DNA of 64,000 nt from Flavobacterium johnsoniae (GCF_001879205.1 NZ_MLFK01000001.1:62001-126000), one strand, 5' to 3'. Counted from the stretch's first letter, positions 1 to 8,819 are shown. The notes: generated by a model not told the origin, from the sequence alone. Numbers and translations: made by a program.

Positions 1-241
1 GTCTGAATGTCTTACTGAAATCAAACAGATTGAGAAACTAAAAGATTTTCCAATCATTATTTTTTCGACTTCTCTTGACAGCGAGATTGTCGATGTTATG
101 TACGAAAAAGGCGCAACAAATTATATTCGCAAACCTGGTGATTTTTCTAAATTAAAATCGGTTATTGAAAATGCACTTATTGCTGCATCCAAAAATAACT
201 TTAAACAACCTGCCAGACCGCATTTTATAATTCAACCCTAA
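1..241 (+). CDS. Response regulator receiver domain, C-terminal part (5' truncated)
   Basis: The reading frame is open from base 2 and ends at a TAA at 239-241; the start lies outside the window. About 79 residues are visible. They show the second half of a CheY-like receiver: a beta strand ending in IIIFSTS (the conserved Ser/Thr switch position), then a helix, then YIRKPG with the conserved Lys-Pro pair, and a final helix with KLKSVIENAL. There is no room for a DNA-binding domain after the receiver, so it is probably a single-domain regulator. It ends 10 bases before the large PAS kinase and is probably co-transcribed with it. The phosphoacceptor Asp is not in view. Confidence 0.85.
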   Translation, partial: SECLTEIKQIEKLKDFPIIIFSTSLDSEIVDVMYEKGATNYIRKPGDFSKLKSVIENALIAASKNNFKQPARPHFIIQP

Positions 242-251
242 ATCATTTTTA

Positions 252-3200
252 ATGAGCCGTGTAAACAAGGAACATTATTTTCTAGCCGATGGCGGAGAAA
301 TGGGCGAATTAATACGCTCCAAAGATTGGAGCAAAACTCCCATAGGTGATCCTGAAAACTGGCCTCAAACTTTACGTACTTTAACTTCAGTCATTCTCCA
401 TAATCCTTTTGGAATGTACATTGCCTGGGGAAAAGAATTCACGCAGTTATACAACGATGCTTTTGGCAAAATTCTGGGTTCAGACAAACATCCGCTGGCT
501 TTAGGAAACTCTCCACAGGAAACATTCGCAGAAATCTGGAATATTACAGGCCCCATGTTTGAAGAAGTTATGCAGGGAAAATCTATAAGTTTTCCTGATT
601 TCGTAATTCCTTTGAACAAAAACGGAACTATAGAAATCTCTTATTTTGATTTTTCTTATTCTCCTATAAAAATAGAAAACGGCGAAGTTGGCGGCGTTTT
701 AGTAACTGTAATTGAAACCACAGCAAAGAAAAAAGCAGCAGACATTTTACGGGAAAATAATGAGCGTTTTAAAAATAATATCATGCAGGCACCGCTGGCA
801 ATGTGTGTTTTTAGAGGAAAAGACCACGTTGTAGAAATTGCCAACGAAAAAATGATGCAGCTCTGGGGAACCAGCACCGAAAAAGTACTTAATAAATCTA
901 TTTTTGATGTCCTGCCAGAAATCAAAGATCAAGGTTTAGAAGAACTGATACAGAACGTTTATACAACCGGAAAAAAATTTATTGCCAATGAGCGTTTAGT
1001 TCAGCTTTCGCGAAATGGAAAAACAGAAAACACCTATGTCAATTTTATATACGAAGCTTTAACCGAATGTAATGGAAATATTAGCGGTGTTGTTGCTATC
1101 GCTATTGAAGTTACAGATCAGGTCGAAGCACGGGAAAAACTTCAGGACAGCGAACAAAAAATCAGGCAGCTTGTCGATAATGCTCCTTTTCCTATTGCTG
1201 TTTATGTAGGCAGAGATATGCGAATTGAGCTTGCCAATGAGTCTATTATAAAAGTATGGGGAAAAGGCAGTGATGTAATCGGGAAATCTTATAAGGAAAT
1301 TCTGCCGGAGCTTAATAATCAATCGGTTTTTGATCAGGTTGAAAATGTTTTTAAAACCGGACAGTCGTTTCATAACAAAAATGCACGAATAGATTTAACA
1401 ATAAATAATAAGCTCGAAACTTTTTATTTTAATTACAGTTTTACCCCTTTATTTGACAGGAATGGAAATGTGTACGCGGTTATGAATACTGCCGCAGAAG
1501 TTACTGACCTTCATCTTGCCTCTAAAAAAATTGAAATCGCAGACAAACGATTTCGCGATACCGTAAAACAGGCACCATTAGGAATTACAATTCTGCGCGG
1601 GCCGGATTATATAGTAGAATCTGCAAATGAAGCTTATCTACAATTGGTCGACAAAGAAGAAAACACTTTTGTTGGAAAACCATTATTTGAGTCTCTCCCA
1701 GAAGTAAAAGAAACGGTTAGTGATCTTTTAGCAGCTGTTTTAAATACCGGAGTTCCCTACCATGGAAATGAAGTTCCGGTTCCGCTAAACAGATACGGAA
1801 AACAAGAGATCTCCTATTTTGATTTTTTATATTATCCTTTACGGGAAGAAACTGGAGAAATTACAGGAATTATAGTAACTGTTACCGAGGTAAGCGAAAA
1901 AGTTGAAGTTCGAAAAAAAATCGAACAAAACGAAGAACGCTTAAATATAATTGTAGAAGCCAGCGAATTAGGAACCTGGGAACTGAATGCCAAAACCAGA
2001 GAACCTCGTTATTCACAACGATATCTGGAAATTTTAGGCGGTTACAAAGACGAAATTATGCTGTCGCACGAACAACTGCTGCAACATTTACATCCTGACG
2101 ATATGGCCGTAAGGAACAAGGCGTTTAAAGATGCGCTTCGATCCGGTTTTCTTCATTATGAAGCAAGAACAATCTGGTCAGATAAAAGCATTCACTGGAT
2201 TGAAGGAAAAGGAAAAGTTTTCTACGATAAAAATCATAATCCGGAGAAATTAATTGGAACTATTCGGGATATTACAATTGAAAAAAATCATCAGCAGGAA
2301 TTAGAACAAAGCGAAAAGAGATTTCGTAATCTTGTTATGCAGTCTCCAGTTCCAAAAGTAATTTTGAAAGGAAAGGATATGGTAATAGAAATCGCCAATA
2401 TTGCTTTGCTAAAAAATATTTGGAAAAGAAAAGAAAATGAAGTTCAGGGTAAAAAACTGTTTGATGCTTTCCCGGAACTTCTTACTCAAAAATATGCCGG
2501 TCTTTTAAATGAAGTTTATGCTACCGGAAAAGTACATACTGAAATTGAGTCTCCATTAATTATAAACAATAAAAGTGGCAGTCATCTACTTTATGTCGAT
2601 TTTGAATATGCCCCAATATACGAGGCAGAAAATACAATTTCCGGAATTAGAGCCACGATAATTGATGTAACGGAAAAAGTAGAAGCCAGAAAAAAAATCG
2701 AAGAAAGTGAAAAGCGTTTTCGTTCACTCACAGAAAGTATTCCGCAGTTAATCTGGGAAACCGATGAAAAAGGAAATGCTTTATTTGCCTCAGGAAGATG
2801 GGCTGAATATACCGGAATTAAACCTGCAGGCGAAGCCGAATGGAAATCCATGATTCATCCAGATGATTTAGAGGAAAATATTAAAATTTGGGCGCACAGT
2901 TTAGCAACAGGAAATGTATTTCGGTCTGATGTCAGGGTTTTAAGAAAAGACGGCAGTTATAGATGGCATGCCGTAATTGGCGAACCTGTTTTTGACGACG
3001 CCAATGAAATTGTAAAATGGGTTGGAGCTTTTACTGATATTCATACTGAAAAAGCCTTTACGCATGAACTCGAACAGCAGGTTACAGCAAGAACCAGAGA
3101 ACTGAGCCAAATGTACGAATCGCTGAAAAAGAGTGAAGAACGCTATCATTTAATGGTCGAAGAAGTTCAGGATTACGCTATTTTATATTTAAACCGAGAC

Positions 3201-4271
3201 GGAATAGTCGAAAACTGGAACGTTGGGGCCGAAAAAATAAAAGGCTACAAAGCAGAAGAAATAACCGGAAAACATTTTGAAGTTTTCTATACTCCCGAGG
3301 ATCAAAAAAATAATCTTCCAAGAACACTGCTTCAATTAGCAAGAGAGAAAGGACGAGCTGTACAACAAGGCTGGCGTGTGCGCAAAAACGGAAGTTTGTT
3401 TTGGGCAAGCGTCGTAATTACAGCTATACATAATAAAAATAATGAGGTCATAGGTTTTTCTAAAGTGACGCACGATTTAACAGAGAAAAAAAGATCCGAC
3501 GATAAAATCAAATTGAATGCATTAGAACTCGAACAAAAAAATGCTGAACTGGAACACATGAACAAGGAACTTCAGTCTTTTGCCTATATTTCGAGCCATG
3601 ATTTGCAGGAGCCCCTGCGTAAAATTCAGACTTTTGCCTCGCAGATTCTTGATAAGGAATTTCAAAACTTATCAGATTCAGGAAAAGACAAATTTCAGCG
3701 AATGCAGAAAGCTGCCCAGCGAATGCAGACTTTAATCAATGATTTACTTTCATATTCACGAACCAATATTCAGGAAAGAAAATTTGAAAAAACAAATCTT
3801 TCTAAAATTATTGAAGAAGTGAAAGAAGACCTTAAAGAAGAATTAGAACAAAGAAATGGTGTTATTGAAAGTAATGAAGTGGGCGATGTTAATATCATTC
3901 CTTTTCAATTCAGACAATTACTGTATAATTTGATTAGCAATTCACTGAAATTTTCTAAATCTAATGTTCCGGCTGTAATAAAAATTAAAAGTGAAATTGG
4001 CAAAGGTTCAAAATTTAATGAAAAAGCTTTAGATAAAGAAAAGACGTACTGTCATATTAATATTTTAGACAACGGAATTGGTTTTGAGCCGCAATACAGC
4101 AAAAAGATTTTTGATGTTTTCCAACGTTTACACGGTCGGGATCAATATAACGGAACCGGAATTGGTCTTGCAATAGTAAAAAAGATCGTAGAAAACCATA
4201 ACGGATTTATAACTGCAAAAGGCGAGCAAAACGAAGGCGCTTCTTTTGACATTTACATTCCGGTGAAATAA
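252..4271 (+). CDS. Multi-PAS hybrid-free sensor histidine kinase
   Basis: This 1339-residue protein has about eight consecutive PAS/PAC units: roughly residues 10-160, 165-290, 295-420, 430-560, 565-685, 690-815, 820-945 and 970-1085. Many end in the PAC-type tail D/E-x-T-E-K. A dimerisation/phosphoacceptor helix follows with SSHDLQEPLRK (phosphoacceptor His at about 1116). Then comes an ATPase domain with N box (NLISNSLKFS), G1 box (DNGIGF) and G2 box (GTGIGLAIVKKIVENH). No signal peptide or membrane segment is visible, so it is probably a cytoplasmic sensor. The HisKA type with DLQEPLR is the one common in light- or redox-sensing PAS kinases. Its partner is probably the response regulator just upstream. 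The ligand cannot be told from the sequence. The start ATG is 10 bases after the upstream stop. Confidence 0.93.
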   Translation: MSRVNKEHYFLADGGEMGELIRSKDWSKTPIGDPENWPQTLRTLTSVILHNPFGMYIAWGKEFTQLYNDAFGKILGSDKHPLALGNSPQETFAEIWNITGPMFEEVMQGKSISFPDFVIPLNKNGTIEISYFDFSYSPIKIENGEVGGVLVTVIETTAKKKAADILRENNERFKNNIMQAPLAMCVFRGKDHVVEIANEKMMQLWGTSTEKVLNKSIFDVLPEIKDQGLEELIQNVYTTGKKFIANERLVQLSRNGKTENTYVNFIYEALTECNGNISGVVAIAIEVTDQVEAREKLQDSEQKIRQLVDNAPFPIAVYVGRDMRIELANESIIKVWGKGSDVIGKSYKEILPELNNQSVFDQVENVFKTGQSFHNKNARIDLTINNKLETFYFNYSFTPLFDRNGNVYAVMNTAAEVTDLHLASKKIEIADKRFRDTVKQAPLGITILRGPDYIVESANEAYLQLVDKEENTFVGKPLFESLPEVKETVSDLLAAVLNTGVPYHGNEVPVPLNRYGKQEISYFDFLYYPLREETGEITGIIVTVTEVSEKVEVRKKIEQNEERLNIIVEASELGTWELNAKTREPRYSQRYLEILGGYKDEIMLSHEQLLQHLHPDDMAVRNKAFKDALRSGFLHYEARTIWSDKSIHWIEGKGKVFYDKNHNPEKLIGTIRDITIEKNHQQELEQSEKRFRNLVMQSPVPKVILKGKDMVIEIANIALLKNIWKRKENEVQGKKLFDAFPELLTQKYAGLLNEVYATGKVHTEIESPLIINNKSGSHLLYVDFEYAPIYEAENTISGIRATIIDVTEKVEARKKIEESEKRFRSLTESIPQLIWETDEKGNALFASGRWAEYTGIKPAGEAEWKSMIHPDDLEENIKIWAHSLATGNVFRSDVRVLRKDGSYRWHAVIGEPVFDDANEIVKWVGAFTDIHTEKAFTHELEQQVTARTRELSQMYESLKKSEERYHLMVEEVQDYAILYLNRDGIVENWNVGAEKIKGYKAEEITGKHFEVFYTPEDQKNNLPRTLLQLAREKGRAVQQGWRVRKNGSLFWASVVITAIHNKNNEVIGFSKVTHDLTEKKRSDDKIKLNALELEQKNAELEHMNKELQSFAYISSHDLQEPLRKIQTFASQILDKEFQNLSDSGKDKFQRMQKAAQRMQTLINDLLSYSRTNIQERKFEKTNLSKIIEEVKEDLKEELEQRNGVIESNEVGDVNIIPFQFRQLLYNLISNSLKFSKSNVPAVIKIKSEIGKGSKFNEKALDKEKTYCHINILDNGIGFEPQYSKKIFDVFQRLHGRDQYNGTGIGLAIVKKIVENHNGFITAKGEQNEGASFDIYIPVK

Positions 4272-4290
4272 TCTTAAAAAAAAATCATAA

Positions 4291-4330
4291 AAAAAACGGA
4301 AATGACTTTTAAAGTTATTTCCGTTTTTTA
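4291..4330. terminator. Bidirectional intrinsic terminator
   Basis: AAAAAACGGAAAT and ATTTCCGTTTTTT form a long stem with a T run on either strand. It sits between the convergent ends of the PAS kinase and the next lipoprotein gene. Confidence 0.85.
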
Positions 4331-4348
4331 TTTACTAATTCAATCCAA

Positions 4349-4765
4349 TTATCTCGTATAAACTGTAATTATACCAGTTACTTTGTCTTTAATTTTCAGT
4401 TCTTTATTTGTAAGATTCATGATATCACTTGTTGTACTTAATGCACCAATAGTAAGCGTTAAATCATTATGAGATCTTACATAAGTTCCTGTAGTTTCTA
4501 CCAATGCACAATCTGAACCATTATAATCCCCAATAACCGCTGTATTACTCAATCTTAGTTCTAAATAATCTCTGCTGCATCCACTTTGGTTTTGAATAGC
4601 ATCATTTAAAACTTCTTTCCCGTCAATAATTGCTCCTGTTTGACTTAGGTTGTATTTCCCTTGAATTGGAACAATTGTTTCTCCTTCGTTATCATCATTG
4701 CTGCAAGACGTTGCAAACATTCCCAAACTTAAGGCTAATACGAATAATATCTTTCTACTTTTCAT
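4349..4765 (-). CDS. Lipocalin-like lipoprotein
   Basis: The 138-residue product has a lipoprotein signal peptide with lipobox TSC (Cys 21), followed by SNDDNEGE. That acidic stretch just after the Cys resembles the lipoprotein export signal that sends proteins to the cell surface in Bacteroidota. The rest (IQGKYNLSQTG, LELRLSNTAVIG, LTIGALSTT, ELKIKDK) looks like the short beta strands of lipocalin-like proteins common in flavobacteria. Two cysteines (CSRDY and DCALV) could form a disulfide. It is monocistronic, convergent with the PAS kinase. Function unknown; the fold call is inference from the strand pattern. Confidence 0.75.
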   Translation of the reverse strand: MKSRKILFVLALSLGMFATSCSNDDNEGETIVPIQGKYNLSQTGAIIDGKEVLNDAIQNQSGCSRDYLELRLSNTAVIGDYNGSDCALVETTGTYVRSHNDLTLTIGALSTTSDIMNLTNKELKIKDKVTGIITVYTR

Positions 4766-4866
4766 GTCGATTTGTTTTTTATTGATTTAATTTAATAATG
4801 CTAAATTAAAAGGATATACTTACAAAAAATTTCATGATTTTCAGAATATATTACATAAATCGCATT

Positions 4867-5832
4867 TTATTCACATGGCTTCCCTCTAAGGTATTTATTA
4901 AATATATAATGACTAACCGGTCTTAGCGCTCCTTTTGTTACAGGATGCTTGCCATTTCCATTATCATTAAAAAAATCAATTCCATTTGGTGTTTTTGAAT
5001 ACCATACAAATGAATCTCCATTTTCCATAAAGCATCTGGTGGTATCGCAGGCTTTTAATTTTCTAAAATCTAAAAGATCTTTATCCAGCGGAATTATTTC
5101 ATTTAAAACAACATCATCATCATTTGCAGAACAATCCACAACTTCATAATGATCCTCTGACCATTGCATACAATGTTTCTTAAAAAAAGCGAAATAAACG
5201 ACAGCACCTATTAAACAAAAAATAAGTATTGTAGCAATGGCAGTTTTCTTTAGTCTATTTTTAAAATTATGTATAAGCTTCTTTTTAGCATTTACAAAAA
5301 GATTAATTTTTACTGGTTTTGATTCTGATTCAAAAACTTGGATTGTCCCAATTGCTTGTATTTCTTCTTTTGAAGTTTCTACCTTTTCTTCTTCTACTTT
5401 TGTTTTTTCAGATAAATCATTCCACACACTTGCATCTCGAAGTTCTTTTATTAATTCTAATTCGTCTTCACTAAACTCTTTCTTAAACTTATTAAAAGGT
5501 CTAAATTGAAAGTCAACTAGTATTGCTGCCATTTCAATTCTTGCTTTATTTTCAGTATTTCCTCCTTCCAAAAAATTGATTATCGGTTTCAATTTACCAA
5601 TGTTACAATTTTCGATAGCCTTTTTTAAAGATGAATTTTCTTTTGCTTCCAAAAACAATTTTAGAATTTCTTCATCAATTTCACTTAAACCTTTTTCAAA
5701 TAATCTAAGATAAAAATCTCTCAGTTGAGCAGGAGTTGGATCTGATAAAATACCAGACACATCTCTCTCAATTGCAGTTTTATATTGTGTACGAATAGCA
5801 GTTTTATAATCTACAATAGTAAAGTTCGTCAT
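4867..5832 (-). CDS. Single-pass membrane protein of unknown function
   Basis: I do not recognise a family for this 321-residue protein. The first ~125 residues are helical and charged. A Glu/Lys/Ser-rich linker follows at ~140-165, then one membrane helix at about 197-217 (ATILIFCLIGAVVYFAFF) preceded by basic residues. That orientation puts the N-terminal part in the cytoplasm. The C-terminal ~100 residues would be outside and hold five cysteines (221, 234, 262, 267, 320), including CDTTRC, so disulfides are likely. The layout resembles a signalling or anti-sigma-like transducer, but no motif supports that. It is divergent from the first lipopeptide/kinase module, and its start abuts that module's conserved leader. 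Confidence 0.8.
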   Translation of the reverse strand: MTNFTIVDYKTAIRTQYKTAIERDVSGILSDPTPAQLRDFYLRLFEKGLSEIDEEILKLFLEAKENSSLKKAIENCNIGKLKPIINFLEGGNTENKARIEMAAILVDFQFRPFNKFKKEFSEDELELIKELRDASVWNDLSEKTKVEEEKVETSKEEIQAIGTIQVFESESKPVKINLFVNAKKKLIHNFKNRLKKTAIATILIFCLIGAVVYFAFFKKHCMQWSEDHYEVVDCSANDDDVVLNEIIPLDKDLLDFRKLKACDTTRCFMENGDSFVWYSKTPNGIDFFNDNGNGKHPVTKGALRPVSHYIFNKYLRGKPCE

Positions 5833-5869
5833 AAGCTTCTACGGATTTATTAGAATTTTCGGAATCATC

Positions 5870-6149
5870 GGAAATATCGGAATTCCTTATCAATACAGCC
5901 TCAAAACGGTTGTTACTTTGCCTCAACAAAATCAGTTAACGTTTTGATCTGCAGGTCAAAAACAAATGTACAAAACTGGTTCAATCAACAAGTGCGGAAA
6001 ACCGTAAAACAGAGTTTATCCGGGAAGTATAAATAAAGTTTTATAGTTCTACGCACTTCACTTCCCAAAGCAATCTGGCATTGCCATAACAAAATTCAGA
6101 ACCTTTCTGAACGGCAAAGCCCTTTCACTAAATTTTAAATCATAAAAAA
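5870..6149 (+). promoter_or_regulatory. Structured 5' leader of lipopeptide/kinase module, copy 1
   Basis: This 317-base gap before the lipopeptide is not coding, but it aligns block by block with 14310-14609. Conserved elements, in order: palindrome GTTTTGA-TCTGCAGG-TCAAAAAC (5941-5963); stem A, AACCGTAAAAC near 6000-6010 with GTTTTATAGTT near 6038-6049; GGGAAGT (6022-6028) inside the loop of stem A pairing with ACTTCCC (6060-6066), which makes an H-type pseudoknot; stem C, GGCATTGCC (6077-6085) with GGCAAAGCC (6113-6121), enclosing the hairpin TTCAGA/TCTGAA (6095-6111). The start ATG is 28 bases after stem C. Bases differ between the copies but pairing is kept. Role (riboswitch, attenuator or protein site) is unknown. 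Confidence 0.6.
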
Positions 6150-6341
6150 ATGAAAACACTATTTACATTGGGAGCGTGCGCGCTATTGAGTCTTACAATT
6201 TTCTCTTGTACTGCTGACGAATTCGAAACAGAAGCGAAAAAAACGGAAATAAAAAAAGAAGTTATTCCAACAAATGAAGCACAGGCAACCGGACCAGATG
6301 ATGATCCGATGCCTACTACACCGCCACCTCCAAAAAAATAA
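6150..6341 (+). CDS. Small proline-rich lipoprotein (lipopeptide), copy 1
   Basis: The 63-residue product has a lipoprotein signal peptide ending in FSC (Cys 20), then TADEFETEAKK and a Lys/Glu-rich middle. The tail is low-complexity and acidic/proline-rich, ending PTTPPPPKK. The mature lipopeptide would be about 44 residues with no recognisable domain. The paralogue at 14610-14789 has the same plan: Cys-Thr-x-Asp-Glu, a Lys-rich stretch and a Pro-rich end. It lies 54 bases before the TPR kinase gene. Known: small lipoproteins are abundant in this group. Inferred: because it always accompanies the TPR kinase here, it may be a partner or ligand of that sensor. Confidence 0.8.
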   Translation: MKTLFTLGACALLSLTIFSCTADEFETEAKKTEIKKEVIPTNEAQATGPDDDPMPTTPPPPKK

Positions 6342-6378
6342 TAAATAAAATCTGAGGTATTCAATTAATTACTAATTT

Positions 6379-6410
6379 CGGGGAAAGTACATTTTATGTT
6401 ACGATCCCCG
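6379..6410 (+). promoter_or_regulatory. Hairpin enclosing the start codon of TPR kinase 1
   Basis: CGGGGA (6379-6384) pairs with TCCCCG (6405-6410). Inside, GTA-CAT pairs with ATG-T-TAC (one bulged T), so the start codon ATG (6396-6398) is base-paired. A long T run follows, so the element also looks like an intrinsic terminator. The same design is found at 14829-14861. It could block initiation, or end transcripts after the lipopeptide gene. Confidence 0.6.
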
Positions 6411-8096
6411 TATTTTTTTTTATTCCTTTTCTTTGGCTTCCTTTCCTGTAAGGAGAAAACACCACGACCTATCCAGCCAAACCCAAGTGGAAAATATGGT
6501 GTTATGCTGCAAAAAAAAGCAACAGATCAGTTTCAAAAAAACAATTATAACAGTGCTTTTTATTACTTCAATAAGTCCAAAATAGTATTTGAAAATAGAA
6601 AAGACAGCGCCAATATTGTCTTCAATTTAATTCAAATGGCGAACATACAGCAAATAAATGGTGATTATTACGGAAGCAAAGAAACCTTAACAGAAGCATT
6701 ACAATACAGCGCAAATGACCACTTTACTCCGGTAATAAACAATTTTTTCGGAATTGCCGATAAAGAACTTTCTCTTTATAACGACGCTGTCTATTATTAT
6801 AGCAAAGCTGTTGAAGGTGCTAAAGATTCTATTTCTATACAATCTCCATTAAATAATATTGCTGTTGTTTACATCAAACAAAAAAAATACGATCAAGCTA
6901 TCAAAATTTTAGAATCTATTCTAAATAAAAACGTTTTTGATGATAAAGCAACCTCTGTCAAAAGCAAATCCAGAGTTATAGATAATCTTGGTTTTGCCTA
7001 CTTTAAAAAAGGAATGAAAGAAAAAGGACTTCAATTTTTAAACGAAGGTTTGCAGTTAAGAATTCAAATTGATGATGATTATGGCTGTGTAGGCAGTTAT
7101 CTTCACTTAGCTGAGTTTTATTCGCAAAGCGATATTCAAAAATCGAATCAGTTTGCCCAAAAAGCCTATGAAACAGCAAGCAAATTTAATAGTGTTGACG
7201 AGCGTTTAAAAGCATTATCATTTTTAATATCAAACGGCGGCGGTACAAAATATGCTCAAAAATACATTTCTATTAACGATAGTATTATAAGCGTTCGAAA
7301 CAATTTTAAAAATAAATTTGCCAAAATAAAATACGATTCTAAAAAAGAAAAAGACGAAAATCAGAAACTTCGTTTAGAGAAAGCCGAGAATTTATTATCA
7401 CTCCAGGAAGCAAAATACCAACGGATATTCTTCATTATCGGAATTTTATCACTTTTCTTTTTATTATTTTACTTGAGAAAGTTTTATCAAAACCGAAACC
7501 GCATAGAAAAAATAAAAACAGCTTACGACACCGAAACCAGAATTGCCAAAGATATTCACGACGAACTGGCCAATGATGTTTTTAACACCATTACTTTTAC
7601 CCAGACACAGCCATTAGAAATTGAAAACACAAAAGAAACTTTAATTCAAAAACTAGATCATATTTATGCCCGCGTAAGAGGCATTTCGAGAGAAAATAAT
7701 AACATCGATACCAAAGCCAATTTTGCCTCCAATTTAAAAGAAATGCTGTCGACCTATAATAGCGACAATACCAATGTTATTATTAACAGCATTGAAAAAG
7801 TAAATTGGGACTTACTGGATGAATTTAAAAAAGTTACAGTTCATAGGGTTTTACAGGAATTAATGGTCAATATGAAAAAGCACAGCCTGGCATCAATTGT
7901 CGTTGTGAAATTTGAAAGTAACGCTAAAACTGTATTTATAGATTATACCGATAACGGAAAGGGCGCTGAAAAAAATAAAATTATAAAAAATGGTTTACAA
8001 AATATGGAAAACCGTATTCTGGCCATCAAAGGAACTATTACTTTTGACACTGAACCTAATAAAGGTTTTAAAGTAAAAATAACAATGCCTAAATAA
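6396..8096 (+). CDS. TPR-repeat sensor histidine kinase, copy 1
   Basis: This 566-residue protein starts MLRSP followed by a hydrophobic stretch and a lipobox-like FLSCKEK, so the N terminus is either a signal anchor or lipidated. Residues ~30-290 are helical repeats of TPR type (for example NGDYYGSKETLTEAL, YDQAIKILESIL, YFKKGMKEKGLQFLNEGL). A coiled coil follows (~305-340), then a membrane helix (~343-365). The kinase part has a HisKA_3-like box RIAKDIHDELAND with His 388, and a C-terminal ATPase with ELMVNMKKHS (N box), DYTDNGKGAE (G1) and NGLQNMENR. The TPR part would be outside the cytoplasm. The response regulator follows 6 bases downstream. Confidence 0.9.
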   Translation: MLRSPYFFLFLFFGFLSCKEKTPRPIQPNPSGKYGVMLQKKATDQFQKNNYNSAFYYFNKSKIVFENRKDSANIVFNLIQMANIQQINGDYYGSKETLTEALQYSANDHFTPVINNFFGIADKELSLYNDAVYYYSKAVEGAKDSISIQSPLNNIAVVYIKQKKYDQAIKILESILNKNVFDDKATSVKSKSRVIDNLGFAYFKKGMKEKGLQFLNEGLQLRIQIDDDYGCVGSYLHLAEFYSQSDIQKSNQFAQKAYETASKFNSVDERLKALSFLISNGGGTKYAQKYISINDSIISVRNNFKNKFAKIKYDSKKEKDENQKLRLEKAENLLSLQEAKYQRIFFIIGILSLFFLLFYLRKFYQNRNRIEKIKTAYDTETRIAKDIHDELANDVFNTITFTQTQPLEIENTKETLIQKLDHIYARVRGISRENNNIDTKANFASNLKEMLSTYNSDNTNVIINSIEKVNWDLLDEFKKVTVHRVLQELMVNMKKHSLASIVVVKFESNAKTVFIDYTDNGKGAEKNKIIKNGLQNMENRILAIKGTITFDTEPNKGFKVKITMPK

Positions 8097-8102
8097 AAGC
8101 CT

Positions 8103-8771
8103 ATGTTTAAAAAAGTAATAATAGCTGAGGATATCGACGCAATGAATTTAGGAATTCAGCAAGTTTTAAAAGATTTAAATATTACCAATTTTCAGCATTC
8201 GAAATTTTGTGATGATGCATTTCTAAAAATACGTGCTGCTATTAATCAAAATGAACCTTACGATTTATTAATTAGTGATCTTTCTTTTAAAACAGATCAT
8301 CGCAAAGTAACTATTTCCAGTGGAGACGAACTGGTGCAAAAAGTTCGTGAACTCCAGCCCGATATTAAAATTATTGCTTATTCTGTCGAAGACAAAGGTT
8401 TTCGAATTAAATCTCTGTTTGAAAATGCAGAAGTGGATGGTTTTGTTTTAAAAAGTTTAAACAGCATTGAGGAATTAAAAAAAGCAATTCATATCATTTC
8501 AACTTCAGATCAAAAATTTATTTCTCCGGAAGTTGCATCGGCTTTGCAGGAAAAAAACAATTTTGAAATTGACGATGTCGACATCAAAATTCTTAAATTT
8601 TTATCTGCCGGAACTTCGCAGGATGAGATAATCGAAATTTTCAAAACCTCAGATATTAAACCCAACAGTAAAAGTGCTGTCGAAAAAAGATTGTCTAAAC
8701 TCAAAGACTTTTTTAAAGCAAACAATACCGTGCATTTGGTTTCTATTACAAAAGATATGGGGATTATTTAA
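8103..8771 (+). CDS. Response regulator, receiver plus LuxR-like helix-turn-helix
   Basis: The 222-residue protein has a receiver with acidic pair Glu9/Asp10, phosphoacceptor Asp59 (DLLISDLSF) and conserved Lys117 (GFVLKS). The C-terminal ~70 residues (VDIKILKFLSAGTSQDEIIEIF, then SAVEKRLSKLKDFF) are a LuxR/NarL-like HTH that has drifted from the usual consensus. It lies 6 bases after the TPR kinase and is clearly its partner. Because the second kinase copy has no regulator beside it, this protein may serve both; that is inference. Confidence 0.88.
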   Translation: MFKKVIIAEDIDAMNLGIQQVLKDLNITNFQHSKFCDDAFLKIRAAINQNEPYDLLISDLSFKTDHRKVTISSGDELVQKVRELQPDIKIIAYSVEDKGFRIKSLFENAEVDGFVLKSLNSIEELKKAIHIISTSDQKFISPEVASALQEKNNFEIDDVDIKILKFLSAGTSQDEIIEIFKTSDIKPNSKSAVEKRLSKLKDFFKANNTVHLVSITKDMGII

Positions 8772-8793
8772 TTCTCCTAATCAATATACTTTT

Positions 8794-8819
8794 TAAAGCT
8801 CCTTCGGGGGCTTTTTTTA
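8794..8819 (+). terminator. Intrinsic terminator of module 1
   Basis: AAAGC-tCC and GG-gGCTTT form a stem with a TTCG tetraloop, followed by a T run. Confidence 0.85.
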
